Of a stretch of DNA of 64,000 nucleotides, positions 39,555 to 53,800 are shown one piece after another. Source of the stretch: Solenopsis invicta. Lineage: Eukaryota; Arthropoda; Insecta; Hymenoptera; Formicidae. The stretch covers positions 7,564,001 through 7,628,000 of the forward strand of contig NC_052665.1 in assembly GCF_016802725.1 (NCBI RefSeq). The letters are read 5' to 3'. The position numbers and the translations under genes were made by a program. The number at the start of each line of letters is the position of its first letter. Positions within the stretch are counted from its first letter, which is position 1. The notes under the pieces were generated by a model. The model saw only the letters and a list, made by a program, of their open reading frames with translations, did not search any database and was not told the DNA's origin.

Positions 39555-41767
39555 ATATAAAATATTTGCATTTTCGAGTTGAGATAACATTGGCGATACA
39601 ACCATCAAAAGTTTCAAAACAGAAGCATAGTATGACGAAGTAGAACAGTTGCTCGTATCAGACCGCAGCGGGACCTGATACTAACTGTCTGACCGCAGGT
39701 ACGCTCTTACTACTGGCTAACCACGACCGGTTCTATTACGACTGTTTGACCACACCGGCCCGTAACTACTGGCCAGCCGCAGAGCGCGATCAATACTTAT
39801 CCCCGCCGTTCCGTCATTATCACTTTTGCGTTTGTGTTTCGGGACGAAACGAACGGCTCTCGCGCCAACTAAATGAAGGGCTTTAATCACGGAAAGACCT
39901 CTGAAATCGGACACTCGTTTCCCTAGAATAACGCGATTTGCACGTTCCTGAAAACGTCATCTAGCATAGGGTTGCACGAGTCGCTCAGCGAAAATCAGCA
40001 TCCTGAAAAGAAAATCTTGGCGAAGTTCCGGCACGTAATTAACTAATGAAGTTTAGTTCATCGCTGTAAAGATGAATCGCCCGGCGAGCTTTTCGAGGAA
40101 ACATTGGGCCTCAAAGGACTACCCCTAAAGATGTCGCGTCGCAAAAAGTCGAAAGATCGGACTCTTCGTAATGAGGTATTAAAATTTTGAACGATGTCGT
40201 TAAATCACGTTGGCTTAGTTTACTTTCCCACTACGTCGCTGTAGAGACCCTACCGTTTCATCTTTTCGTCTCGTTAATATCCTTTTCCGCTTTCACGCAA
40301 GGGAAGTAGATGGAAACCGCCCGTAGATCACGAAAAGTTGTATCGTTATTAAATCTACATAGAAATAAGTCAGGCGCGTAAAAAAAAATAAGAGATTGAA
40401 AGAGGATGTTCTTCAATTAGTAATTATCATTATTTTTATGCAGCACGAAATATGTTTGAATACTCCTCTTTCGTGCTTCATAGAACAAGAAAACTTCCTT
40501 TAACCTTTTATGGAATGCCGAGGTAATGCACGAGGAAACATTTTCGCACGATTTTCTCTGACAGTCACGCACGTATTTCGAGTCTCGTTTCCTTTTCGAT
40601 AGCGATATTGGGTTCCAACTTTGTGAGGACTATCGTTCGCAGCCGCAAGACAAAGGCACGATGATAGAGCATCGTAGGAACGCCATTCGGGCTCAATCGT
40701 GCGCGGAATATAACAGCCAAGATACCGATTTCGAGTCTCCAGTGCTGCTTCAGTGATTTAAGAGACTGGCTAACCCGTACTTCCAGTCACGTTCTCCCCA
40801 GGAAAGTGTCCAACGAAATAAATCACGAGCACGTCGGGACTTCGATCTTTGTTGTGCGCGCGAAGAAATTTGGACACGGTTAGGCGGTGCCGATCGATAT
40901 CCACGAGATACTACACATTCTAAGACGTGCTTTCATGTTCGAGGAATACGTTTGTATTCTTCTGTAATTTTTATAAGCGCGTGAATTTCTACGTTTCACG
41001 ATTATTTTCTTTTTCATTTCGTTTTCCAGTCTAACGTTCGAAGTAGAATAACGATTGTCGCGCGAATTAATAACGTGGATTATGACAATCTGAAAGATCC
41101 AAGGCAAGAGATTGTCATCGACAATCAGTTATTTCGTATTGGTTCCCTTCGACCATCTGTTTCTCGACCCCTGCACGAGCTTTTTCATTCTTATACAAGC
41201 GATCCGCTTACACATAGTCACGCAGTCAGATCTGATAATAGTATGAATTACGACCGCTTATATACGAGTACGCCTTGAGTGGCGCCATATATCAGCGGAC
41301 AGGCCTCATTCCTTTTCCAGATTGTATATTGGAAAATATGGTGTGTACACGTCGAACATGATGAAGGACTTTCTGAGAAAGGCCATGCAGCAGGTACCTA
41401 GCTAATATCTTGTAATCATTAAGCCGCATATTCCTCCTTTCCCCATCCAGATTGCGTCTCAAAATTACACTATCGATCGTGACTCTATAAGTGACAGCTA
41501 CTATTCCTTGTATACAATGTACATATTCGTATATAGCTAAATTATTAATTTTATATACGTATAAAATTTAATCAATTTTACCCACTACAATATTATAAGA
41601 AATCGCGCAGATATTATATTAAGCTTATGAGAGAGTAAAAAACAATATATACGCTATGATTTTCATATGTTGTCGAAAAAAAATTTGATTAAAAGAATCC
41701 TTTGCGGGTTCCCTAAAAAAACGTGTGTCTACAAAAAAAAACAAAGAGTAATAAAAAATAGCGTTGA

Positions 41768-42199
41768 ATGACTGTATGGGTTATTCTAGGCAGCAATAGA
41801 ACAGTTTTAAAGGGCACTTTGAAATTGTGCCCTCAATCAATGGTATACGACGTAGCTGATATCGCTAAGCGAAAATCCGACTTACGGCTCGTTCCAAATC
41901 CCTTGTATTGGGATCCGTTGGGAAATGGCCGGGGTTGGTTTCATTGCGGCCAAATTAACCTGCCGATCGAGCGTGTCCCCATAGCCGAGGTCGTTAAGGA
42001 ACAGATTAAGCCGTGTTCAAGCGAAGGGAAAAAGCTCTTCTTGAGGGGAAAAGAAACAAGGCGCAAAAAAGTCTGTCGCGTTATTAGACGATTTGCTATG
42101 CTTCTATTTCATCGTAAATTTAATTTTTTAATCCCCTTTAGGAACGACGAGTTAAATTACGCTTTATACGGGTGTAATAAGGGATATAATAATAACTAG
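41768..42199 (+). other. Unrecognised 143-codon open frame
   Basis: One of the more protein-like frames in the window. Its middle section, near VPNPLYWDPLGNGRGWFHCG, has mixed composition, and GC is higher there (about 41780-42060) than on either side. It ends in a basic and then Asn-rich tail. No family, signal peptide, clear membrane segment or splice context was recognised. It could be a relic of a mobile element or a chance frame; no other exon nearby supports a gene. Confidence 0.12.
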
Positions 42200-43191
42200 A
42201 ATTCTATGACCAGCAAAATTCAAGCGCTCTTCAATTAAACTCAACATGATAATCGGCCAATGGAATAGCATGGCAATTGATGATGTTTCGGCGAAGTAAG
42301 CCCCCACTGATTTGTTGTAATCCGATTTGCTCCTAATCCGTCACGAAGGTCGTCCGCGTCATATTGCGTTCAAGGGTTTTAACAGCGCAAACCGTTCGTG
42401 TAAAACCATCGCAAGCGCAAATGGAAAACTCGATATTGTTGCAATTGCATAAAACAAGTGGCGCCACGCCGGTCGATTGATAGAAAATCAACGATCATCA
42501 GTGATTGATCGTTTTGCATGTATGTACGTGCAAGTTCGCAATGAGATAATAAAAGCGGGTCAGCTGCAGTCTTCTAATGAAGAATTGGAGCATAAACTAC
42601 GAGTGCATTCAAAGCTGCATTGACGTATCCATGACGACGCGCAAATATCGTAACGTATGTATATAAAATTTTCATTTCTACGGTCTTTTTATATATATAT
42701 GGACAAGCCCGCGCGCTCTGTAACATGAAAATGGCAAAGCTGTGTCGCGTTGCTACGTAATCTTCACGCGCTAATCATTTTTTATCGCACCCGATAACCA
42801 GATCGATCGGACGTATAGCGTTATTCGCGCGTACCGGGGTGTCATCGTAATTGTCAGGCGGGCCACGAAACGCGACTATTAAATTTGTCATTGTCGCTGA
42901 ATGCAAACGACGTGCATTTGTGGAATCGTCCCCCACTCTTGTAACCAACCCTCCGTCCGACCCATAAAAATTTCGCTAAAATTCATGGGCGATATCGCGT
43001 ACACACCCTGATGGGCGATCATTGGATCGCAGCCGCCTTTATAGTCGCCTTTAATTGTCGCTCTTTTTATCACCGGTACACAATCAGCTTGCCGGGAGCT
43101 TTACGACCGGGCGATTCGCTTTTTCACGTACAAGTAACGCGAAGAATGGGACGGGACCACAGTATAGCGAAAGAGAGATAGATGGAGAGAG

Positions 43192-43196
<5 letters not shown>

Positions 43197-43225
<29 letters not shown>
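43197..43225. repeat. (GA)n microsatellite
   Basis: About fourteen AG units within a longer purine-rich stretch beginning near 43170. Confidence 0.95.
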
Positions 43226-43496
43226 CGTAGAGAGATGAGCTGCCACAATTTCGCGTTGCGCGAGGCGCAACATCGGATGCGTTTGCTCTGCCACGATCGT
43301 TACAACCGTACGTTGCAGTGCAAGGAACTGCACCGGGCGAGTTCTCGTGCCTTAAGATTAATCGCGTTCCAGGTTTCTCCTGCCCCGAGCATTAAACACG
43401 ACGTCTGAACGATCTCGCGTTTTGTGCACTAGCGGATAGGCGGGCGGGCGGGCACGATGATAACGTACGGCGAAACTGCGAGCGGAATTAAGGTCC

Positions 43497-43530
43497 CCGC
43501 GCCGCCGCCGCCGCTGCCACCGCCGCCATC
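43497..43530. repeat. (CCG)n-rich trinucleotide tract
   Basis: Interrupted CCG repeats ending in CGCCGCCATCGTC, within a GC-rich island (about 43080-43600). It reads as Gly-rich or Pro/Ala-rich in some frames, but nothing supports translation. Confidence 0.85.
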
Positions 43531-45245
43531 GTCACCGTAACGCCGTAATAGAATCTCGGCGTTTATATGTGAAGTAGTTGATGCGCGGGCTGTAAACGGG
43601 GGGAATATGGGGTTTATTATCAAATTTAGTACAGTCGGAGTCGCGCGAGTATCTGTACAATGAGGAATAATCGATATTGCGCGAGATAAGAAGAAATATT
43701 TGATGATAAAATATGTGTTTGACTTAACCGTTGCTCGGTTCGCTATTTAATCATTGGTAGCGATGTACATTTCGGTCATCGAATCCAGACTTTGTGGCAA
43801 ATAATAATTTTTTATACGAATTTTACTCTTCGTATTCTTGGCTTTATATATATTGTACTTTTGACCGCCTTTTTGAATCACACTTCGATTACTATTGAAT
43901 CTTTTAAAGTACTGTTTTATGCCAAAACTGAAAGTGTAATATCATATTAAATTGATTATCAAGTGAATCAATTACGAATGTTAATTATCTTATAAAACTG
44001 CAAAAAGTCGAGATCGAGACATTAAAAATTGTAATTTTTAGTTTTAATGTTTTGATTAAACAATTAAATTAAATGTGTAATTACATTATTAAAATACATC
44101 AATATCAAATTCGAATCGTCTAGTGAATATATTTCGTTGTCTTGAATATCTCATATATTTTTATTCCATGTTCTCTTTTAAGCTCTCGTCTATGTAAAAA
44201 TCTCATCTGTATAAAGATTAAGTTAACGCAAATTAAATTTTAACCGCTCTTCTTAATTGCTAAAGATGCTGCGGTACATTTGATTATCCCGTTCTATCTG
44301 TGACACTTCAAACGAAACGAGAACTTTTTGATTTAAAGCCAGCTTACAATCAAGTCTCGAATCATAAACTCCAAGAATATACGATGCGATATAAGGATTT
44401 ATGGATGCATGCATACAGGATGCGCATCGAATTTTTGTAAGTTTATGGTGCCAGGTTTATCGACTTCGGTTATAAAATTACAATCAGTTGTACTAACAAA
44501 ATAGCTGTACACTATTGCACGGATCAACAATATACGGAACGAAGTTTGTGTTTTTTCGAAGAAGCTATGGGATTTTATTAAAATTATCTAAAATATTATT
44601 TGCAAAATTATATTTGAAAAGAGGTAAGCATGATGTTTTTGCGAACTCACTAGTGCGCTTGAGAATGTTGCGCTACAGAAAAAGTTGAGCAGTTACCATA
44701 ACTTCGTCGCCCGAGATGTACCTTAGATTTCGCGGTGTGTCATTACGCTATTTCGCTTGCGTGTTCCTAAATATTACCGTACCGAGAAGGAAAGTATACA
44801 TGATAAGAGCAAAAATGAGTGGGGGAAACGACGAAGATGGAGATTCAGCGAGATGTGTACTGCGAAGGAGATTTTTCAATTGCACGTTAATATGGTTTTC
44901 CTTCTTATCGAGAAAACCGATTCACGCAAATAGCGTTAATATCGTTTATAATCCACGCGATATATTGTGCATAAAATATTAAGACGATTTGACCGGCCAA
45001 AGCTGTCGCTCGAAGATTTCGCTCGGGAACATGGAGATTTATATAAACTAGTGACGAACGAGACCGATGGAGTGTTTCTCAGTTGTACCTTATGATTCTT
45101 AACTCTTGGACAATGCAACGTGTTCTTGGAAATCCGCGGCTGCGCATGCAAGAGCGGACGCGTTCGCAAAGCTCAGGGAGCTTTATCGTCGTCGAGTAAT
45201 GGGTAGCTGTTTGCGAAACAGAGGCGCGTATAAATTGCTTCTCGA

Positions 45246-45360
45246 GCAGGAACGGAGAAAAAAAAGGCACGAGAGCAAGAAAGATAAGTTGAAAGAAGAG
45301 AGGGGGAGAGGGTGGAAAGGGGAAGAGGAGAAAGAGAGAGCGAGAGCGCGAGGAGGCAAC
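45246..45360 (+). repeat. Polypurine tract
   Basis: About 115 nt that are almost all A and G on the plus strand. A second purine-rich run lies at about 45598-45642. The open frames over them (Lys/Glu/Arg-rich) follow from composition. Such tracts can form triplex DNA. Confidence 0.8.
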
Positions 45361-46964
45361 TTCTCTATCCCCTCTCAGGATATCCAGGGCTATTCGAGCG
45401 AGTTGAGGGAAGAAAGAGACCTACAATTCCGTGGGAAGAATACCTCTGGGTATTTAAGGGATAAAGTGCCGCACCGAACTAAACGCCTCCGTGCCTCGCG
45501 TAGAACCCCCTTCTCTGTACGATTTCCTTCTCCCCTGTCCTTTATATGATCCACGCACAATCCTTCGCGGCGTTCGTCTTCTCCCAGGAGAAGACCGGAA
45601 GAAGAGAAAGAAAAGAAGAAAGAGAGGAAAGAAGGAAGGAGATTCATATGAAATAGTAGAGACAGTATCTTCGACCGAATTGAAATACATCTCCGGGCAA
45701 GATATAACTAGGCTCACAAGAAGAGCAGACTACACGGCTTCCCGTCTACAGATAACCTCGTCCCACGAGAAAATAAGCTCGCTCCTGACATTTCCCCATA
45801 TTCCGTATAAGTTTAGCGTGCACTCGAACACCGCTAAAAATACGGTGGACAATGTTGAAGCTCAGTCGGAATAGTCGATCGCGCAATCTATATAAAAGGG
45901 TATAAATGCGAATTCTTCCTTCCCATAGAAAAATCCCATTGTCATTCATCATCAACAGCAGGCTGTCATAAATCCATCGAATAACACGACGGACCGCAAT
46001 ATATCGAACGATAAATGTTTCGTATTTTACTGTGCTTACCGTATTTGTGCAACGATAACGGCTTTGTCAGCGCATCAGATTATTATTGAATTTATTACTG
46101 TGACCATTCGATAGTCACAATTGCGGCCATATTTAGCTGGATATTAGCTGCGATAATCGATAGTGATATTTTGCAAGGAAAGTCAATATTTGAATAACTT
46201 GTAACTGTATATATATTTTTTTAAATTTTTTAAGTTATGGAGTAGCAACATGGAATGTTATCTCAAAAAATAAAATTATAGATTTTATTAGATGGAAAAA
46301 TCTACAAAAAATATAGGACGATTTATTAAAAAATAAACTGTGTCACAAAATAATAGAAAATAAAATATACTAGAGAGAAAAATGTATACGTGAAATTAAA
46401 GAAAAACCAAAACTGGAGAGAAAAGAAAAAATTCATTAGTCAGTTTATTTCATTAAACTACTTTAGCCCTTGAAATATGCAAAATTCTTTATAAATCTTT
46501 GTAAAATCTCAACTAGTTAAAAATGAATAGTAAACAGCTCAATTTGTTCAAATAGACGCTCATCAATGATATGAGAAATAGTTTTAAACCCTTCGGTCCA
46601 AAGAACAAAAATAAGAAAAAAGCCGTAAATCAACTAAAGTTCCTTCATGTTTTTCGAATTCTTAAATCTCTTGTAGGTCAAAAATATGTATATCTACTTG
46701 ACATTTTGAAAAGCATTCCAACTTTTTGATGTTAAATCAATTCTTCAATTTAGTTGATATTTTTCATTTGAAATACCATCTTTTTTTTACAAAAATTTAT
46801 TATATTTATGTAAAAATGTGTATATTTATATAAATAAAAATATATGTTTATATTAGAAAAGAATATAAATAAAAATAAAATAGATATATGGTGAAAATAA
46901 AAGATTTAAAAGTTAAACAAATTGAATTAAATTTGTATCTTTAGATTGAATAAAAAATTCAATA

Positions 46965-47257
46965 TGACAGTTCTAAAAAATTATTTATCAGAAATTTATC
47001 AAATATTTGTAAAAATATGTTTTTAATTTTATAACGGTTAACTAATATTGAAGTATGCTTTAATATTCCAAGTTAAACTTTTAATAAATTATATGATATT
47101 AAACCAATTTTAACGGTCGTTTAAGAGAATAAGTGAAAAAAGCATGAATTTTTCTTATTTTTTTATTTAAAAAATGTACATGTTCCACAAAATATTATCT
47201 TTTTAAACAAGTTAAGACATATATTCAAATTTCAAAAATGTTCTTTTAGAACTGTCA
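46965..47257. repeat. 14-bp inverted repeat in AT-rich block
   Basis: tgacagttctaaaa (46965-46978) and ttttagaactgtca (47244-47257) are exact inverted copies 293 bp apart end to end, inside the very AT-rich stretch of about 46200-47480. They may be the ends of a decayed MITE. No target duplication or open frame was seen. Confidence 0.35.
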
Positions 47258-48520
47258 GGAAAAACTATTTTTATGTACTTGAAATACTATATTTTGATTT
47301 TAAATATCTTTAAAACGTTATATATTTAGAATAGCTTTTTCAAATATTTTATGACAATGTTCTGCAAATATGGATCGATGAAAAGGAAAATACTAGAAAT
47401 GAGTTAGAACTACTTGATAAAAATTGATGTATTAATAATTTAATATTTATCTAATTTCTTTAAGGGTAAAGTTGGTTTTCATTTATTTATATACACATAT
47501 ATGTATATAGAGTATTATATTATATATATTCTTTCACACATGTATTTAACTTGCGAAAAATTGAAACAAATTATATCGAAAAGAAAGTAAAGACGACAAA
47601 ACTTCAACATAAATAAAAAAGCAGCATCAGTCATTACTCGATAGAAAAATAAAAATGTATTACATTTTAAAATTGTTTTATACGCATTACAATGACGTGT
47701 CATATCATGTATTATAGGAAAGTATTGTATCGTAAAAGAACACGATATTATTCATCAAAACAAATCGTTCAAATAAATGCTAACTTTGTTCGAGAGAAAC
47801 CTATTTCGTCGTAAAGCAACTTTGAGGGTGGAAACAATACGGATAATGGCCAAACTCGAGAGGTCGTGGTAAGGACGCCGCATCGTTTGAACATATAAAA
47901 CGCCGATGGTATTGTACCATCAAGTTTCTTCGAGCAACGGCAAAAACTTCGACAAAATTCGCCAAACCATCTGAAAGTGGCTTCAATATAATTCTTCGAA
48001 CCTTGGAAATATTTTCTTTTGCGGATTATTTGTCCCTGAAGATGCATTTCCGTGTCTCTTTGTTAACGATACTTCAACGTTGCGAACGTGAACCGCTGTA
48101 ATTCATAAAGAATGCAAAGAGAAACAAATTGGAAATACGAACTGTATGAGAGACCAGTAACGAGTTAAATAAGAACCTTACTTTTGTACAGAACGTGGCA
48201 TTGTTATAAAATACTCCTTGCGGTTTCACGGCATAAATACAAGCAAATATCCCTTTTAATATAAAGACATACACTAAATTAACACTTTTGTTCTTGACCA
48301 TTATGCATCGATAAAAGATTTTATTGATATACGCGAGATTGATATATTTCTTTTGACAAATAGCACGAGAAATCAAAATAATATTTTTACGATATTTTTA
48401 TAATAATTAATAAAGACGCTTAAACAGTTTTTTGTGCAACTTTTCTTCTTAATTAATATCATGAGCTGAACTTCTCTGAAGACCTAAAGACACGTATTGT
48501 TCACAAGCTTACATGGCAGC

Positions 48521-48545
48521 TCTCTCTCTCTCTCTCTCTCTCTCT
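48521..48545. repeat. (TC)n microsatellite
   Basis: About twelve TC units. Confidence 0.95.
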
Positions 48546-50779
48546 TCTGCTTTCATTGTAAGGACTTTCGTCCAGTTGGACACCTAGAGACGTCCTTATC
48601 AAAGCCCTTCAGAGTGGAGAGATGAAACAAGGCCACCCTCATTATGCGAGAACCAACGGAGAACTCTCGTCTTGAGCACTTTGTATTGTCTCGAAACGGA
48701 TGTTCTACGAAAATACCGAGAATACCACTATACTATTAGCGAAACGTTGTAAGATATATTAATGCATTGTTTGTATTAATTGCCTATTTATTAGTGGACA
48801 TAATTTTATTATTGAATATGACATCGTGAATATTACAAATTTAAACTGAACGTTTTGGAAAAAAATATTACCAATTTGTAAAGATAGATTGCGTTATTAT
48901 TGAAAAACAATTTATCAAAATTATATTAGATTGTAACAAAGGTTTGTAGCGTTTTTTTGTGTGCAATTCAAAGACAAATGTTTAGATATTTGTACATAAA
49001 TTTATTCGACCACACATGTGCCGCTACGAGTTTTGTTCCAAGCCAATATTTTATATTAACGTGAAACTTTTATTTATCTTCATGTGTTTGTAAAAAAGTG
49101 AAAAGAAACATTTTCCTGGAATGTGAGTGACGGACACACGATGTTCGTTTAACGTAGCACACGATCGTTACACGCGATTTAATGGGCCTATGAAAAATTA
49201 CCTATAAATTTACGGCGCGTCTAAGTCTATATGCACCTTCTATTACTGCCTCGTGATAAAATACGTTCGTGTAACATCAAGGGCATTTATCGGTCGATTT
49301 ACGTTCAAAGTATATTTTGTGATAAAAAATTATTAATTGCAAACAACCAAAGACTTATACTTTAATGGTCCCACACAATGACAATGAAAACAACAAAAAT
49401 AATTTTTTATATCTCCTTAAAATGTATCAATTATTTTTCTAATTACAATAATTATTATATATTACGTTTTTCAATGATAATATATTTTTAATAAGGGACG
49501 TCTTTAGAAAAACTCATCCGCGTAATTATAAACTCGAAAATGCGAGACCAACTGTTTATCTTAGGGTTTGTTTTACACACTCCCAGGAAATATGTAGAGC
49601 GAGCTCTCACATCTTTTAGCAATCCCCATCTGAATGTCTCATGCAAGTCGTTGCATTTCTCGTTACATTTCGTCCAGCGTGTCAGCTGGGACTTTTAAGC
49701 TCACGGAAATTCGCCACGCGATTCACTGTCGCGAATAGCCGCCGCTGCAGCGTCGCCGCGTCGCGTCGCGTCGGAGGTGTACCGCAATATAGCAAACTTT
49801 TTTCTAATACCCCAACTCGTTGCAGCGAGTTTGCACGTAGTAAACCCTCACGACGCCGTCATTACGCCGTGCAGCACGACTAAAACGACGGGCACATCGT
49901 TCCTACGTGTCTAGGAAGTTTTCGCATCGCCCGACTCCGACATCCGTCCGGACTCGCCTCTGTACTTTCACCACTGCGGGAACGAAATAAGGGAATTTAC
50001 CCAGTGCCTTTTCACATAAGTAAAGACGTACACCTGACCTGACCGCTGCAGCCGCATAGTATATAGTTCCGACGAAGACGTAATTAGCGATTAAAACTTT
50101 CCACGGTAATTTCTTTCCTCACGGACGGTTGACCGCGTTTCACGGACGAGCTGGCCGGAATTTTCATTTCTGCGGCCTCCGATTTATCAGACCCACAGTT
50201 TCCTTGAAGATTCTTACTTTTTCTTCCGGAGAATTCTCATCCCCCTCTCGCTCGTCTCCTACGGATTCTTCATACCTTTTTCTTAACGAAATCGACTGCA
50301 CTTTTGTCGCTACAGCTCATTATCTCGGTAGCTATCCTCGCTTATTGTCATATAACTCGGCAATTTCGAAAAATCGTTATTTATTTTATATCGTCATTTT
50401 ATATAAATTTTATACCGCGTTATTTTCCATATAAATTTCTCAATCCACGAAAAATATAACCTCGTGTTATATTGTTTATAATTATGTAATACCTGGATAA
50501 ATATCAGGATTGAAAATCTGCTTGTAAAACGTTCGAGCAATTTATTTGTTTTATGATAATTTTAGCCTGGTAAATTTAGCATGCATCTGCCATATTAAAT
50601 ATAATTGGCGTTCAAGTGCGGATTTGTTAGCTTTACAATATCGTTTGTCGTGCATGGGGGCTTGAATAAAGTTTTTATATTTACATCTCAGCTGCTACAA
50701 CGCGTTCCCTTTGTAAATTGTCCCTCTAAATGTCATATAACTTACCGCTGCTACATTATTCTGCATCTCGCGTGTACGC

Positions 50780-50803
50780 AGATTTAATGCATGCATTAAA
50801 TCT
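50780..50803. repeat. 24-bp perfect palindrome
   Basis: AGATTTAATGCA followed by its exact reverse complement TGCATTAAATCT, with no spacer. The symmetry ends abruptly at both sides. It could be a binding site for a dimeric or homeodomain-type factor (the half site contains TTTAAT/ATTAAA), or chance. Confidence 0.6.
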
Positions 50804-53800
50804 ACCTTCACAAAGCAGCGGTAAATATCACTTCCCGCACTACACACGCTACGTTGTTAGCAAACAAAAAACACAGTTATTTCACGTAGCTATGAATTGC
50901 GTGAAGCTGTAGTAATATATATTAATTATATTACGAAACCCTAATTCGCGTAATAGTTATTATTGCTTTCAAAAGGACATTAATAGCACTAGAATGTCAT
51001 TAATCATCGATTCTCTTTATTGCGAGCCCACGTTAATTAGCGTGAAATAATTTTCTCCGTATATTTACGGTATTTTATCTGAAATTCAGCGAAATTGTAC
51101 TAATGTTATATTAACAGCTAATTCATTCCACTTTCCATTAATAGGCGGTTTAATTTTTTACACGTCGCCGAAATACTTTCGGCGCGTATCGATTGCATCG
51201 ATCGATTGTAAATACGCGTCTTGGTGAGCAGCTTGGTGAGAGACTCTGTGTTCACAACCAGCTTGTCTCGCGAGGATGGATAGCGTCACCTTATTTTTCT
51301 TAACAGAGGCGGCAGCATTGCGCACTCGGAAAAAGAACGAGCCAAGGGAAATTGCGAGCTTTGTTCGTGTCAACGACGCAACGGGTTGTCCTTAAGAAAT
51401 GCGTGCGACTCAATTTGCGTTCAACCGCGCGGATTAGCGAGCATTATTATTATGCGCATCCTCCATTTTCTCGTCGTGCGCGATTGCTCCACTTTTTCGA
51501 ATATAGCTCTCCCCCAACGCGGGTAATCAACAGTTCTTTGTGTCGAGTTTATCGCACTTGCGAGGTTTCCGCGTCTAATTTACGACAATTCCCTTTTTAC
51601 GACGTAATCTCTGAGACCAGTTTGCTTCTCGGGTCTCGCTGGATTCGCACTTGCTTGCACGGAGAATCGAGACGTGCTCATCCGGCAAAGGTAACGCGAT
51701 ATGAACTGGGTCACGTCCGTAAATCGATCCTAACCCCCGACAGACGGATCGCGATCATCTTCCATCTGTGTAGATTGGACGAACAGATAGACTTCCGATG
51801 TCAAACGTGTCGACAATCTCGACAAAGTTTGAGGAAGTCTGATATGTTATCGTTACGACTCAATTCCGGCGATATTCCCGCAGGAATGACACCAAATTCT
51901 CTCGATATTGTTTCACATGGTCCTGATTGAGATCTAAGTATACAGAATTCTGATCGGCGTAGCTTCGATACTTCTTGACTGGCTCAAAACGTTTTCAGTA
52001 TTTTTGTTTATAGCTAAACTGTTGTGTTTTATTGGCGGAAGCGATATTGTGCGGGAGTATCGGAAGAATAATGCGGATTTATTGATAAAGGTTTAAGAGA
52101 TCTAAGAGAGAGACTTAGAACCTGAGCTATATTCTTCGAGAAACTCTGCTATTACTGAAAGCTCTAACCACTTTCAAAGTTTGAAATAAGATTATTAATA
52201 TATAATTTCATAAACAGACAAATAACAGTGTTTAAATAAAAAATTCAATTCCGTGTTAATTATATAAAAATAACTATCTTTATAAGACTTTATAAAACTC
52301 CAAGTTTCTGGAGAAAAGACTTAAACATTGTTTCGCTTAGGATTTTTGAAACTCGACATTTATCTCTATCACGGAGGTCAATTCGAAATAAGTCCGAAAT
52401 CGAAAATCGACACGTAGGACAAATCGGTGCGACAGCCAGGCTCTCCTGTAAGTGTGCAGAAAATCCCTCTCCTTTCCTCTCCTCTTCTCTAATGTGATTG
52501 CGGAACGAGAAAACGAGAAATCACGCGATGTAGCAGGGACTTGAGGAACGTCACGTCGATTTCGTCGGCAAAGTCATGGTTCATTGCGAGTTTCTCGGTC
52601 CTTGTGACCCTTCGCAAGTCGCAACCCCTCGCCAGGCGGGGGGTTAAGGGTATGGAAAATTACGGTGGCATTTCCAGGAACGAGCAATTTTTCTCTTCGG
52701 CGAAGGGAAGTCCTTTTGCTTCCTGCCGTGCTCTCTCGATTGTGGATAGAACGTACATAAACGGAACCGCAGAGCGATTATGAGGGTCTGCCGATGTCAC
52801 TATCCTTCCAAAGAAAGCATCGTACTACTAATTATTGATGGTTTGCTTCCTTCCACCATCATCCTTCTTACGAGACATAAAAGATAGATAGCGGCGCTTA
52901 ATTGCGGTACATTACGTCACTCGGTCTTGCTCGGTTCTGCTTTCTCTCGGGGCGCGGTAACGCGAAATAAGCCGAACATTTTGACGCTGGAAGTTATCTT
53001 TTGTACAACCGGATTTTAAGTTAATTACCTAGGTGTGTGTTTTTCTTGTTCCGGGCTATTGTAAAATATTTGTTGGAGCTGTTTGTTAACTGATAGAAAT
53101 TTCATTGTTTTATTGCCAATGGGCAATCAATTCAGTTTGCAAATTACACTATCATACAATTATCGATGATACAGCCTAAGGGTAATCGAATTGTCATCGA
53201 TTTTAATCACGAGTTTCATTTTGCTGCGAGCGTGAGAATTATTAGACCACAGAAATCTCGCATCGATCTCGTTAAATATTTCAAATGAATTCTCTCTCAA
53301 ATATTTTTCGCTTATCTCTCACTCGACAATTTTTCCTCAATATTCATGAAAAATAACGTTTATGATTATACACATTTTTTTTTAAAAGCAATAAGTACGA
53401 TAAACAGTAATATAAATAACGAAACGGATGAGATATATTTAACAGAAATAAATTAAACTTACTGATTCTCGAATTAAGAATAAAATCGAAATGCCTCATT
53501 AATTTACTTTCAGTGTATTATCAATACACGAACGACTCCGATATGGACGTGATTCTTTTCAAGTTTTAGGCTTATCCAAGGGAGCGAAGTGAGAAGATTG
53601 AGAAAGTTTTTAAGCATGAGTTTATCCAGTGTCAAAGAATATTTCTTGAGGGTTTGCTTGGAAAAGGGATGGCAAGAAGAAGAAAAACGCTTAGAAGGAG
53701 GTCAGCGACGAGGGTGGGCGTGACGCGATCAATCATTCCCGGCAGTCATTCTACTCGTCTTTCACTTAAGGCCGGACCCGGTAAGAGCTTCGCAACTGCT

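Noticed and set aside
42888..43073. Minus-strand frame suspected to be a TMTC or channel exon
   Set aside because: No family motif and no good acceptor/donor pair around it.
45106..45549. 147-codon Lys/Arg/Glu-rich frame as a charged protein
   Set aside because: It is a direct translation of the polypurine tract; low complexity explains both the open frame and the composition.
47769..48047. Possible transposase fragment on the minus strand (overlapping frames with FRWFGEFCRSFCRC-like stretch)
   Set aside because: No catalytic DDE/D pattern, no helix-turn-helix and no inverted repeats at matching distance were found.
51352..51930. 192-codon plus-strand open frame
   Set aside because: No recognisable domain, Arg/Ser-rich, lies in a CpG-rich patch, and has no neighbouring exon; long frames are expected where stop codons are depleted by GC.
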